Positions 6,306 through 11,791 of a DNA stretch of 11,791 bases are shown here, in pieces. Origin of the DNA: an uncultured Senegalimassilia sp. (lineage in GTDB: Bacteria; Actinomycetota; Coriobacteriia; Coriobacteriales; Eggerthellaceae); contig NZ_CAKTYH010000061.1 of NCBI RefSeq assembly GCF_934632265.1, forward strand, positions 1 through 11,791, read 5' to 3'. Both the position numbers and the translations under genes were made by a program. The notes below the pieces were generated by a model that worked only from the letters and a program-made list of their open reading frames with translations, had not been told where the DNA came from and did no database searches. Every line of letters starts with the position of its first letter. The stretch's first letter is position 1.

Positions 6306-6965
6306 ATGACAACCTGTGCATTGGTTGGCGCCACATATTTCAACGAACAAGATTTCATGGCACGTTATAACGAAGGGTTTTTCGACTTCGTCATCGCCGT
6401 CGACGGCGGTTTCGCGCCGCTCGATCGGCTCGGCGTCGCGCCCGATATGGCTGTGGGCGATTTCGATTCCCTAGGCTACGTCCCCCGCGCGAAGCGGGTC
6501 TCACGCCACCCCGTGAACAAGGACGCCTCCGATATGGAGCTCGCCTTGCAAAGGGCGGCGAACTATCATCATTCCGACATCTACGTGTACGGCGGCATCG
6601 GCGGCAGGCTCGATCACACGCTGGCCAACTTGCAGCTGTTCGCCGCGTACTCCGAGCGCGGGTTCTACGTCACCGGCATCGCCGAGGGTTTCGCCATCCG
6701 CTGCGTTACCGGTCCCGACGTGTTCACTCTTCCCGATAACGTGGAGAAGGGCACGGTTTCGGTTTTCGCGGCAAACGATCGCGCCGAGGGCGTCATCGAG
6801 CGCGGATTGGAATATTCGCTTGACGACGAGCCCCTCACCAACCGAACCAGTCTCGGCCTCTCCAACGAGCTTATCGGCCAGGAGGCCACCATCGCCGTGG
6901 AGTCGGGCACGCTTTATGTCTTTTATCCTTTGCCTTGGGAAACTTCTGAGCAGCCGGGGATATAA
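6306..6965 (+). CDS. thiN: Thiamine pyrophosphokinase
   Basis: Transfers pyrophosphate from ATP to thiamine to give thiamine pyrophosphate, the salvage route to the cofactor. The 219-residue product matches the TPK/ThiN family: VDGG (FVIAVDGGFAPLDRLG), DMAVGDFDS, the catalytic block KDASDMELAL and YGGIGGRLDHTLANL, all in the N-terminal catalytic domain (about 1-125). The beta-sandwich B1-binding domain follows, with the expected 'GLEYSLDDEPL' and 'TSLGLSNEL' patterns (compare the family's 'GL.Y.L....l..g.s.G.SNe'). ATG 6306 follows AAGGAG (6296-6301) with a short 4-base gap; an upstream in-frame extension would overlap the rnpB promoter and has no support. The gene lies before the TPP riboswitch, so it escapes that control. 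Full family length, no defects seen. The symbol varies between species (thiN, tpk). Confidence 0.95.
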   Translation: MTTCALVGATYFNEQDFMARYNEGFFDFVIAVDGGFAPLDRLGVAPDMAVGDFDSLGYVPRAKRVSRHPVNKDASDMELALQRAANYHHSDIYVYGGIGGRLDHTLANLQLFAAYSERGFYVTGIAEGFAIRCVTGPDVFTLPDNVEKGTVSVFAANDRAEGVIERGLEYSLDDEPLTNRTSLGLSNELIGQEATIAVESGTLYVFYPLPWETSEQPGI

Positions 6966-6966
6966 T
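6961..6966 (+). promoter_or_regulatory. Consensus -10 box for the thiC-thiD transcript
   Basis: TATAAT (6961-6966) overlaps the stop codon of the pyrophosphokinase gene. Transcription would begin near 6973, a few bases ahead of the riboswitch. The best -35-like hexamer, TTGGGA (6935-6940), is 20 bases away, so the -35 is weak or absent. Confidence 0.55.
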
Positions 6967-6980
6967 AGCGGCCACATCAA

Positions 6981-7096
6981 CCGTATATCGGGGGAGCTTG
7001 CTAGCGCCGCGCGCCGGGCAGGCTGAGAGGAGGCCCCGTATAAGCCTCGACCCGCCGAACCTGCATGGGTAATGCCAACGAAGGGAGCATCTATGG
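6981..7096 (+). promoter_or_regulatory. TPP riboswitch (THI element) controlling thiC
   Basis: The conserved core is present: CGGGGGAGC (6989-6997), GGCTGAGAG (7021-7029), CGAACCTGCATGGGTAATGCC (7056-7076, thi-box) and GAAGGGA (7080-7086). A variable P3 arm lies between the first two. The outer helix P1 can form between 6981-6988 and 7089-7096 with one mismatch and one G-U pair; this would bury the thiC start codon, while the ribosome site AAGGGAG (7081-7087) is itself part of the conserved 3' core. No terminator lies between the core and thiC, so control is predicted to be translational: TPP binding hides the site. Motif assignment is firm; P1 boundaries are inferred. Confidence 0.95.
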
Positions 7097-8415
7097 GTAA
7101 CGAATCCTCGAACCTCATCACGCAAATCGACTTCGCCCGCGCGGGGCAGATCACGCCTGCCATGCGCGTGGTCGCCGAGAAGGAAGGCCGCAGCGCGGAG
7201 TTCATCCGCGAGGGCGTCGCCGCCGGCCGCATCGCCATCCCGGCCAACATCCACCACACCTCGCTGTCGCCCGAAGGCGTCGGCGAGGGCTTGCGCACCA
7301 AGGTCAACGTCAACCTGGGCATCTCCGGCGACCTTGCCGACGAATCCGTTGAGTGGCAGAAGGTCGATACGGCCATCGAGCTTGGCGCCGAGGCCATCAT
7401 GGATCTTTCCAACAGCGGCAAAACCCAGGCGTTTCGCACCAAGCTCATCGAGAAGTCGCCTGCCATGATCGGCACCGTGCCCATGTACGACGCCATCGGC
7501 TATCTGGAGAAGGCCCTTATCGCCATCAAGGCTGAGGACTTTCTCGACGTGGTGCGCCGCCATGCCGAGGACGGCGTCGACTTCGTCACCATCCACGCTG
7601 GCATGAACCGCCGCACCATCGAATCCTTCAAGGAAACCGGCCGACTCATGAACATCGTCAGCCGCGGCGGCTCGCTCATCTTCGCCTGGATGGAGGCTAC
7701 GGGCAACGAGAACCCGTTCTACGAGCACTACGATGAGGTGCTTGAGATTCTGCATGAGCATGATGTGACCATCTCCATCGGCGATGCCATGCGCCCTGGC
7801 TGCACCTACGACGCAACCGACGCCGGTCAGATCGCCGAGCTTATCGAGATCGGCAAGCTCACCAAGCGCGCCTGGGATGCCGGCGTGCAGGTCATGGTGG
7901 AGGGTCCCGGTCATATGGCCCTTAATGAGATCGAGGCGAACATGCGCCTGGAGAAGCGCCTGTGCCACAACGCGCCGTTCTACGTGCTCGGCCCGCTCGT
8001 AACCGATATCGCCCCGGGCTACGACCACATCACCGCCGCCATCGGCGGCGCCGTGGCGGCCTCCTCGGGCGCCGACTTCCTGTGCTATGTCACGCCCGCC
8101 GAGCATCTGCGCCTGCCCGATGCGCAGGATGTGCGCGACGGCCTGGTCGCCACGAAGATCGCGGCGCATGCCGCCGATATCGCCAAGGGCATCCCCGGCG
8201 CCCGCGACCGCGACAACCGCATGAGCGACGCCCGCCGTCGTATGGATTGGGAAGAGCAGTTTGGCCTTGCCATCGATCCGGTTCGCCCGCGCAAGGTCTT
8301 CGAAAGCGCCCCGCCGAGCAACGAGGGTACCTGCACCATGTGCGGCAAGATGTGCGCGGTGCGCACCGTCAACACCATCATGGACGGCCTCGTCATCGAT
8401 CTCGACAACGAATAA
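7093..8415 (+). CDS. thiC: Phosphomethylpyrimidine synthase ThiC (HMP-P synthase)
   Basis: A radical-SAM enzyme that rearranges 5-aminoimidazole ribotide from the purine pathway into HMP phosphate, the pyrimidine half of thiamine. The 440-residue product is the short form without the N-terminal extension of the E. coli enzyme (631). Recognisable blocks include '[12 protein letters not shown]', '[10 protein letters not shown]', '[12 protein letters not shown]', '[10 protein letters not shown]', '[11 protein letters not shown]', '[16 protein letters not shown]', '[18 protein letters not shown]', '[27 protein letters not shown]' and '[10 protein letters not shown]'. The Fe-S cysteines are C414, C417 and C421 in CTMCGKMC near the C-terminus. 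ATG 7093 follows AAGGGAG (7081-7087); the upstream ATG at 7072 lies within the riboswitch core and is rejected. It is 33 bases from thiD and probably cotranscribed with it. Confidence 0.98.
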   Translation: MGNESSNLITQIDFARAGQITPAMRVVAEKEGRSAEFIREGVAAGRIAIPANIHHTSLSPEGVGEGLRTKVNVNLGISGDLADESVEWQKVDTAIELGAEAIMDLSNSGKTQAFRTKLIEKSPAMIGTVPMYDAIGYLEKALIAIKAEDFLDVVRRHAEDGVDFVTIHAGMNRRTIESFKETGRLMNIVSRGGSLIFAWMEATGNENPFYEHYDEVLEILHEHDVTISIGDAMRPGCTYDATDAGQIAELIEIGKLTKRAWDAGVQVMVEGPGHMALNEIEANMRLEKRLCHNAPFYVLGPLVTDIAPGYDHITAAIGGAVAASSGADFLCYVTPAEHLRLPDAQDVRDGLVATKIAAHAADIAKGIPGARDRDNRMSDARRRMDWEEQFGLAIDPVRPRKVFESAPPSNEGTCTMCGKMCAVRTVNTIMDGLVIDLDNE

Positions 8416-8448
8416 ACGGGTAGCGCTGGCATCAAAGGGAGGTTTCCG

Positions 8449-9258
8449 ATGAAAGCAGTGCTCAGCATCGCGGGCTCCGACTCAAGCGGCGGAGCGGGTA
8501 TCCAAGCCGATATCAAAACCATCGCATCCTACGGTCTATACGCGGAAACGGTCATCACCGCCATCACCGCGCAAAACACCTGCGGGGTGCGTGCCGTGCA
8601 GGATATCTCGCCTGAAGTGGTCGGAGCGCAGATCGATGCGGTGTTCGAGGACATCCGCCCCGATGCGGTGAAGATCGGCATGGTATCCTCCGCCCAGATC
8701 ATCAACGTCATCGCCGAGCGTCTGCGATTCCATCAGGCGCGCAACGTGGTGCTCGATCCGGTCATGGTGGCCACTAGCGGCTCGCGCCTTATCGAACAGC
8801 AGGCCGTCGACGCGCTGGTGGCCAACCTGGTCCCCTCGGCCGACGTCATCACCCCGAACATGCCCGAGGCTGAGGTCCTGTGCGGATTTCCCGTCATCGA
8901 CGATGACGGCATGATGCAAGCGGCGAAGTTGCTTTCGGGGAAAACCAACGGTGCCGTGCTCGTCAAGGGCGGTCATCTTGCCGATACCGCCGACGACCTG
9001 CTCGTCCTGCCCGACGGCCGTCACGCGTGGCTAAGGGCGAAGCGCATAGCCACCAGCAACACGCATGGAACCGGCTGTACGCTCTCCAGCGCCATCGCAA
9101 GCGGTTTGGCGCAGGGAAACGGCATCGAGCAGGCGGTTCGCCGCGCGAAAGGCTTCGTCCGAGGCGCTCTGTCCACCGGCCTTGACCTTGGGCAGGGCAG
9201 CGGCCCCCTCGATCATATGTGGTGCCACGGAAAGCCGCACCTGCCCTACAACGCCTAA
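8449..9258 (+). CDS. thiD: Hydroxymethylpyrimidine/phosphomethylpyrimidine kinase ThiD
   Basis: Phosphorylates HMP and then HMP-P to HMP-pyrophosphate, the step after ThiC in thiamine synthesis and also in pyrimidine salvage. The 269-residue product is full length for this ribokinase-fold family. It opens with the substrate motif SIAGSDSSGGAGIQADIKT (6-24), carries 'VITAITAQNTCGV', 'VKIGM', 'VVLDPVMVATSGSRL' and 'ITPNMPEAEVL', and ends with the anion-hole/catalytic motif NTHGTGCTLSSAIA, where C210 lies in GTGC. ATG 8449 follows a strong AAGGGAGG (8435-8442) with 6 bases between. It shares the thiC transcript and so the riboswitch should set its mRNA supply only if thiC translation affects it; its own ribosome site is outside the aptamer. 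No ThiE domain is fused. Confidence 0.97.
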   Translation: MKAVLSIAGSDSSGGAGIQADIKTIASYGLYAETVITAITAQNTCGVRAVQDISPEVVGAQIDAVFEDIRPDAVKIGMVSSAQIINVIAERLRFHQARNVVLDPVMVATSGSRLIEQQAVDALVANLVPSADVITPNMPEAEVLCGFPVIDDDGMMQAAKLLSGKTNGAVLVKGGHLADTADDLLVLPDGRHAWLRAKRIATSNTHGTGCTLSSAIASGLAQGNGIEQAVRRAKGFVRGALSTGLDLGQGSGPLDHMWCHGKPHLPYNA

Positions 9259-9346
9259 GCAACGGCGTCTCCGGCACGGCGGGTGACAGGCGTGCGCAGC
9301 ACAGCTCGTCATCGCCGTTTCACTAGCGCCAAAACGTCTCGAACGC

Positions 9347-9435
9347 AAAGCGCCCCAAGAGGCTTACCGAGCCCCCTTCCTTTTCGCGGAAACGCAGAAA
9401 CGGAAGGGGGCTCGCTGGTCATCTTGGGGCGCTTT
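9347..9435. terminator. Long nested hairpin between convergent thiD and amidohydrolase genes
   Basis: The outer arms AAAGCGCCCCAAGA (9347-9360) and its exact complement (9422-9435) give 14 bp. Inside, GAGCCCCCTTCC (9369-9380) pairs with its complement at 9402-9413 (12 bp). At the tip, TTTCGCG (9382-9388) pairs with CGC-A-GAAA (9393-9400) with one bulged A around a GAAA tetraloop. Both strands end in GCGCTTT, so it can act as a bidirectional terminator for thiD (plus) and the amidohydrolase gene (minus). It is much longer than needed for termination. Confidence 0.7.
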
Positions 9436-9443
9436 CGGTCCTT

Positions 9444-11084
9444 CTAGGCCTTGAACACGCAGCGTCCGCCCATCCAGGTGGCGGTAACATGCGCATCCAG
9501 GATCTCGTCGTCGGCGCATGCGAGCAGGTCGGTGTCCAGCACCGCCATGTCCGCCAGCTTGCCTGCTGCCAGCACGCCCGCTTCGCCGTTGCGCTGGGCG
9601 GCGGCGTCGCTGCCGGCGGTATATGCGCGGATAGCCTCCGCGCGGCTGATAAGCTGCTCAGGGCGCCATCCGCCTTCAGGTGCGCGCGTTTGCGGGTCGC
9701 GGCGCGTGGCGGCGCTGTACAGCACGCCCATAGAGTTCACGTCCACCACCGGCGAATCCGTGCCGAACGCAAGCGTCTCGCCTTCATCCAGCATGGTCCT
9801 GAACGGCCACATCAGCTTCACGCGCTCGTCTCCCAAGTCGCGCTCGGGGCCGCCCGGGTCAAGCGTCATATGCGGCGGCTGCACCGCAGCGATCACGTCA
9901 AGCTTGGCCAGGCGCTCCACGTCGCCGGGCAGGAAGTTCTCCAGGTGCTCAAGGCAGTTATGGCGTCCCTCGGGAAGCGGGCCGAATTGCGCACGGGCAT
10001 CCTCGAAGATGTTCAGCGCCTCGTGAATCGCCGCATCGCCGATGGTGTGGATGCGCACGGGGTAGCCCTTCTCGGCTGCCTGCATCACCAGCGCACGCAT
10101 CTTGTCGGGCTCGATGGTGGGCCTGCCGCAGTCGTCCTCGCATCGGGCGTTGCTATAAGGCTCGGTCACCCATGCGGTGTGCTGGCTGGATACGCCATCG
10201 AAGAACTGCTTGAAACCGGCGCAGCGCAGCACCGGGCCTGTATAACGCGCAGACATCGCCTCGAACCTGCTCATATCCTCAAGCAGGGTAGGGAAGAGGT
10301 TCACGCGGCAGGTCAGCTCGTTGGAGTCAAGCAGACGTGCGTGCACATCGTCGCGGATGAAGTCCAGACCCGGGTTGGCCATAAGCGACATATCGCACAC
10401 GCTCGTGATGCCGTTTTGCGCCAGCGTGCGCAAAAACCCTCGGTAGGCATCGGCGATCTCGTCATCGGAAAACGCGTTCATGATACGCGGCATCAGCTCC
10501 ATGGCGGCCGCTTCGCGCACAATGCCCGTCAGCTCGCCATCGGCATCCCTGTCGTAGCTTCCTCCCGCAGGGGGCACGCTGTCGCGGTCGATTCCCAGTT
10601 CGGCCAGCGCGCAGCTGTTGAGCCACAGCGTGTGCGCGTCGCCGGAGTACAGCGCCACGGGGCGGTTGGGGAAGGCCTCGTCAAGCGAGTGCTTCGACGG
10701 CAGCACCGGCGGGTCCCATCGATACTCGCGCCAGCCCTGGGCCAACAGCCACCCTTCGGATCGTCCCTCGGCGAAACGCTTCATGCGCTCAACGCAATCG
10801 GCCTCGTTCTCGCCCAGGAAATTCGTGGCAAGCGGGGAAGAGTACACTGCGGAATGGAAGAAGTGCACGTGCGAGTCATGGAAGCCGGGGGCGATAAAGG
10901 CGTCGCCGTAGTCGATCACTTCAGGCTTGGCGTTCGCGTCAGCCTCATGGGCGAACGCAAGCGCGTCATCCTTCGATCCGACGAAGGCGATCTTGTCCCC
11001 GGAAACGGCGATGGCAAGTTCCTCGGCGCTATCGGTCAAACCGGTGAATACGCGCGTGCTGCAAAGAATGCGGTCGATTCGCAT
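9444..11084 (-). CDS. YtcJ-like metal-dependent amidohydrolase (amidohydrolase family 3)
   Basis: A 546-residue protein of the amidohydrolase superfamily, YtcJ/NfdA-like branch. An N-terminal beta-sandwich part leads to the metal motif PGFHDSHVH (66-74, HxH at H72/H74). Further marks are the 'GWLLAQGWREYRWD' block, 'RPVALYSGDAHTLWLNSCAL', 'GELTGIVREAA', 'KQFFDGVSSQHTAWVTEPYSN' with the family KxxxDG...TA pattern, 'VRIHTIGDAAI', 'EHLENF', 'VQPPHM' and the catalytic-aspartate strand LAFGTDSPV. A C-terminal strand ends 'GKLADMAVLDTDL'. ATG 11084 (complement) follows AAAGGTGG (11098-11091). Members hydrolyse C-N bonds in amides, formamides or cyclic ureas, but the substrate here cannot be read from sequence. 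No signal peptide is seen, so it should be cytoplasmic. It stands alone, with no transporter or pathway gene beside it. Confidence 0.93.
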   Translation of the reverse strand: MRIDRILCSTRVFTGLTDSAEELAIAVSGDKIAFVGSKDDALAFAHEADANAKPEVIDYGDAFIAPGFHDSHVHFFHSAVYSSPLATNFLGENEADCVERMKRFAEGRSEGWLLAQGWREYRWDPPVLPSKHSLDEAFPNRPVALYSGDAHTLWLNSCALAELGIDRDSVPPAGGSYDRDADGELTGIVREAAAMELMPRIMNAFSDDEIADAYRGFLRTLAQNGITSVCDMSLMANPGLDFIRDDVHARLLDSNELTCRVNLFPTLLEDMSRFEAMSARYTGPVLRCAGFKQFFDGVSSQHTAWVTEPYSNARCEDDCGRPTIEPDKMRALVMQAAEKGYPVRIHTIGDAAIHEALNIFEDARAQFGPLPEGRHNCLEHLENFLPGDVERLAKLDVIAAVQPPHMTLDPGGPERDLGDERVKLMWPFRTMLDEGETLAFGTDSPVVDVNSMGVLYSAATRRDPQTRAPEGGWRPEQLISRAEAIRAYTAGSDAAAQRNGEAGVLAAGKLADMAVLDTDLLACADDEILDAHVTATWMGGRCVFKA

Positions 11085-11129
11085 ATTGGCCCACCTTTCC
11101 CTCAAACGTTGAAGGCTCGACCCGATGCC

Positions 11130-11148
11130 GCATCGTCTCCGGCGATGC
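11130..11148 (-). other. Hairpin in the amidohydrolase leader
   Basis: GCATCG (11130-11135) pairs with CGATGC (11143-11148); a second CGATGC at 11123-11128 offers a copy of the same arm. It lies about 45 bases upstream of the gene's start codon, inside the predicted leader. Function unknown. Confidence 0.35.
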
Positions 11149-11185
11149 ATCTGTCGGCCTTTCGGTTTCGTCACATGCCAGCGAG

Positions 11186-11213
11186 GATATAACCAACCAA
11201 CCCATCGTGTCCA
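11186..11213 (-). promoter_or_regulatory. Possible amidohydrolase promoter
   Basis: On the minus strand TGGACA (11213-11208, five of six consensus -35 bases) is followed after 16 bases by TATATC (11191-11186). The start point would be near 11179, giving a leader of about 95 bases. The -10 match is modest. Confidence 0.4.
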
Positions 11214-11257
11214 GTGCGATCACCCGGGTATCCAGAAGAGGCGCCGCCTAATCGAGC

Positions 11258-11376
11258 ATCGGGAACGCGTATGGCACATCTCCTTAAGGATCGGGAATGC
11301 GCATGGCTTAGTTCTCAAGATTTGGAAAGGCACAGGACGGAGCGTTTCAAGGATCAGGTCCAAGATCGCGTGAAGG
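11258..11376. repeat. Degenerate tandem repeat, about 30-33 bp period
   Basis: Units begin at 11258, 11290, 11320 and 11353, each opening ATCGGGAA-like and closing CAAGG/TAAGG-like. The first two share 16 of their first 18 bases (ATCGGGAAYGCGYATGGC); the third and fourth are much weaker. A perfect palindrome TCCTTAAGGA (11281-11290) marks the junction of units 1 and 2. Confidence 0.4.
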
Positions 11377-11566
11377 GCACTGCACCATGCTCGTGAATCG
11401 CGCCCGTGGGAGACGCGTTGGCTACCAGCACACGATGGTCCGAAAAAGAGCCCGCGAAGTCTGCGCACGATATTCCTCCATACGAGTCGATTGCCGAATC
11501 TCGTTATGCCTCTAAACCAGACGCACTTTTGTCCTATAAGCCAGACCTTGCACGGCATGTAACAAC

Positions 11567-11593
11567 AAAAAAGCCGAGGCAAAAGCCTCGGCT
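11567..11593 (-). terminator. Intrinsic terminator after tRNA-Glu
   Basis: On the minus strand AGCCGAGGC (11593-11585), a TTTT loop and GCCTCGGCT (11580-11572) form a perfect 9-bp stem followed by a run of T (11572-11567). It begins 8 bases after the CCA end of the tRNA gene. Classic Rho-independent terminator. Confidence 0.93.
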
Positions 11594-11600
11594 GTACATT

Positions 11601-11677
11601 TGGTAGCTCCGACCGGATTCGAACCGGCGACCTTCGCCTTGAGAGGGCGACGTCCTAAACCGCTAGACGACGGAGCC
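11601..11677 (-). tRNA. tRNA-Glu, anticodon CUC
   Basis: On the minus strand the gene runs from GGCTCCG (acceptor 5' arm) to CGGAGCTACCA, with the CCA end encoded. The acceptor stem has a G1-U72 wobble. The D arm reads CGTCTAGCGGTTTAGGACG, the anticodon arm TCGCC-CTCTCAA-GGCGA puts CTC at positions 34-36, and the T arm is CCGGTTCGAATCCGG. It decodes GAG, a frequent Glu codon in the neighbouring genes. It is one of two identical copies and is followed by a strong terminator. Confidence 0.97.
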
Positions 11678-11680
11678 ATT

Positions 11681-11705
11681 AAAAAGGCCGCGAAACATGT
11701 GGCCT
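11681..11705 (-). terminator. Terminator-like hairpin between the two tRNA-Glu copies
   Basis: On the minus strand AGGCC (11705-11701) and GGCCT (11689-11685) pair around an 11-base loop and run straight into TTTTT. It follows the upstream copy and ends 3 bases before the second copy begins. The stem is short, so it may be leaky or serve as a processing hairpin. Confidence 0.55.
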
Positions 11706-11715
11706 GGGTAAAGCT

Positions 11716-11791
11716 TGGTAGCTCCGACCGGATTCGAACCGGCGACCTTCGCCTTGAGAGGGCGACGTCCTAAACCGCTAGACGACGGAGC
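11716..11791 (-). tRNA. tRNA-Glu, anticodon CUC (second copy, cut by one base at the window edge)
   Basis: Identical in every visible base to the copy at 11601-11677, with the encoded CCA, anticodon CTC and the same arms. Only the first G of the acceptor stem falls beyond the window. It is the 5' (upstream) copy of the tandem pair; its promoter lies outside the window. Confidence 0.96.

Larger units (their letters stand above)
11101..11566. other. Stretch without a convincing gene between amidohydrolase and tRNA-Glu
   Basis: Apart from the leader, hairpin and possible promoter noted near its left end, I see no supported gene. Codon use in all frames is unlike the neighbours, with rare residues (Cys, Trp, Arg, His) over-represented. 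Four degenerate units of about 30-33 bases lie at 11258-11376. A minus-strand frame could start at GTG 11468 behind GGAGG (11479-11475) and run 82 codons to 11220, but its composition is not protein-like and it crosses the repeats. The region may be decayed sequence next to a tRNA cluster. Confidence 0.5.

Noticed and set aside
5795..6370. Plus-strand open frames across the RNase P RNA gene
   Set aside because: The DNA is fully explained by conserved rnpB motifs on the minus strand.
7072..7092. Upstream ATG as thiC start
   Set aside because: It is the conserved AAUGCC of the TPP aptamer; the ATG at 7093 has the proper ribosome site.
6871..8169. 432-codon minus-strand open frame opposite thiC
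   Set aside because: Crosses the riboswitch and thiC; no motif and no ribosome site.
9489..11192. 567-codon plus-strand open frame opposite the amidohydrolase
   Set aside because: The minus-strand protein has complete family motifs; the plus-strand translation is His/Arg/Gly-rich with no recognisable domain.
11258..11376. CRISPR array
   Set aside because: The repeats are contiguous and degenerate with no unique spacers, and no cas gene is present.
11406..11606. 66-codon plus-strand open frame ending in the tRNA gene
   Set aside because: It runs through the tRNA terminator and stops inside the tRNA CCA/acceptor region; no ribosome site.
11601..11791. Attachment-site duplication by an integrated element
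   Set aside because: The whole tRNA is duplicated with its own spacer terminator and nothing lies between the copies; ordinary tandem tRNA duplication is simpler.

Overview
The window looks like chromosomal DNA of a high-GC Gram-positive bacterium. The run ftsQ, ftsZ, pgeF, yggS, sepF, yggT, divIVA is the Actinobacteria/Firmicutes-type tail of the division cluster. FtsZ ends in an actinobacterial-style IPDFL peptide, and codons are strongly GC-biased. The short SepF core on a very long linker, a type A RNase P RNA and CCA-encoding tRNAs would fit a class such as Coriobacteriia (Eggerthellales-like). That placement is an inference; no database was consulted.

Layout. (1) 1-5704, plus strand: 3' end of ftsQ, a hairpin and promoter, ftsZ, then pgeF, yggS, sepF, yggT and divIVA. 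ftsZ-pgeF-yggS are tightly packed. The longer gaps around sepF and yggT each carry a GC-rich hairpin or palindrome. (2) 5705-5917: a hairpin-rich stretch without a gene, including a perfect 15-bp terminator-like hairpin and the terminator of rnpB. (3) 5918-6264, minus strand: rnpB, diverging from a thiamine pyrophosphokinase gene across a symmetric promoter. (4) 6306-9258, plus strand: thiamine block of pyrophosphokinase, a TATAAT -10, a TPP riboswitch, thiC and thiD. (5) 9259-9443: a very long nested hairpin between convergent genes. (6) 9444-11084, minus strand: a YtcJ-type amidohydrolase. (7) 11101-11566: about 470 bases with no convincing gene. (8) 11567-11791, minus strand: two identical tRNA-Glu(CUC) genes, each followed by its own terminator-like hairpin; the second is cut by the window edge by one base.

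How the genes work together. FtsZ polymerises into the Z-ring; SepF tethers it to the membrane through the FtsZ C-terminal peptide; FtsQ belongs to the FtsQLB regulator; YggT and DivIVA act at the membrane and at septa or poles. PgeF and YggS are housekeeping enzymes that travel with this cluster. ThiC and ThiD make and phosphorylate the pyrimidine half of thiamine under TPP feedback. The pyrophosphokinase converts salvaged thiamine to TPP and lies upstream of, and outside, the riboswitch.

No CRISPR array, phage gene, transposase, defence system or obviously new multigene system was found. The most interesting signals are in the non-coding DNA: the nested hairpin at 9347-9435, the symmetric divergent promoter at 6268-6280, the riboswitch whose outer helix can include the thiC start codon, the competing hairpins after divIVA, and the degenerate repeats at 11258-11376.
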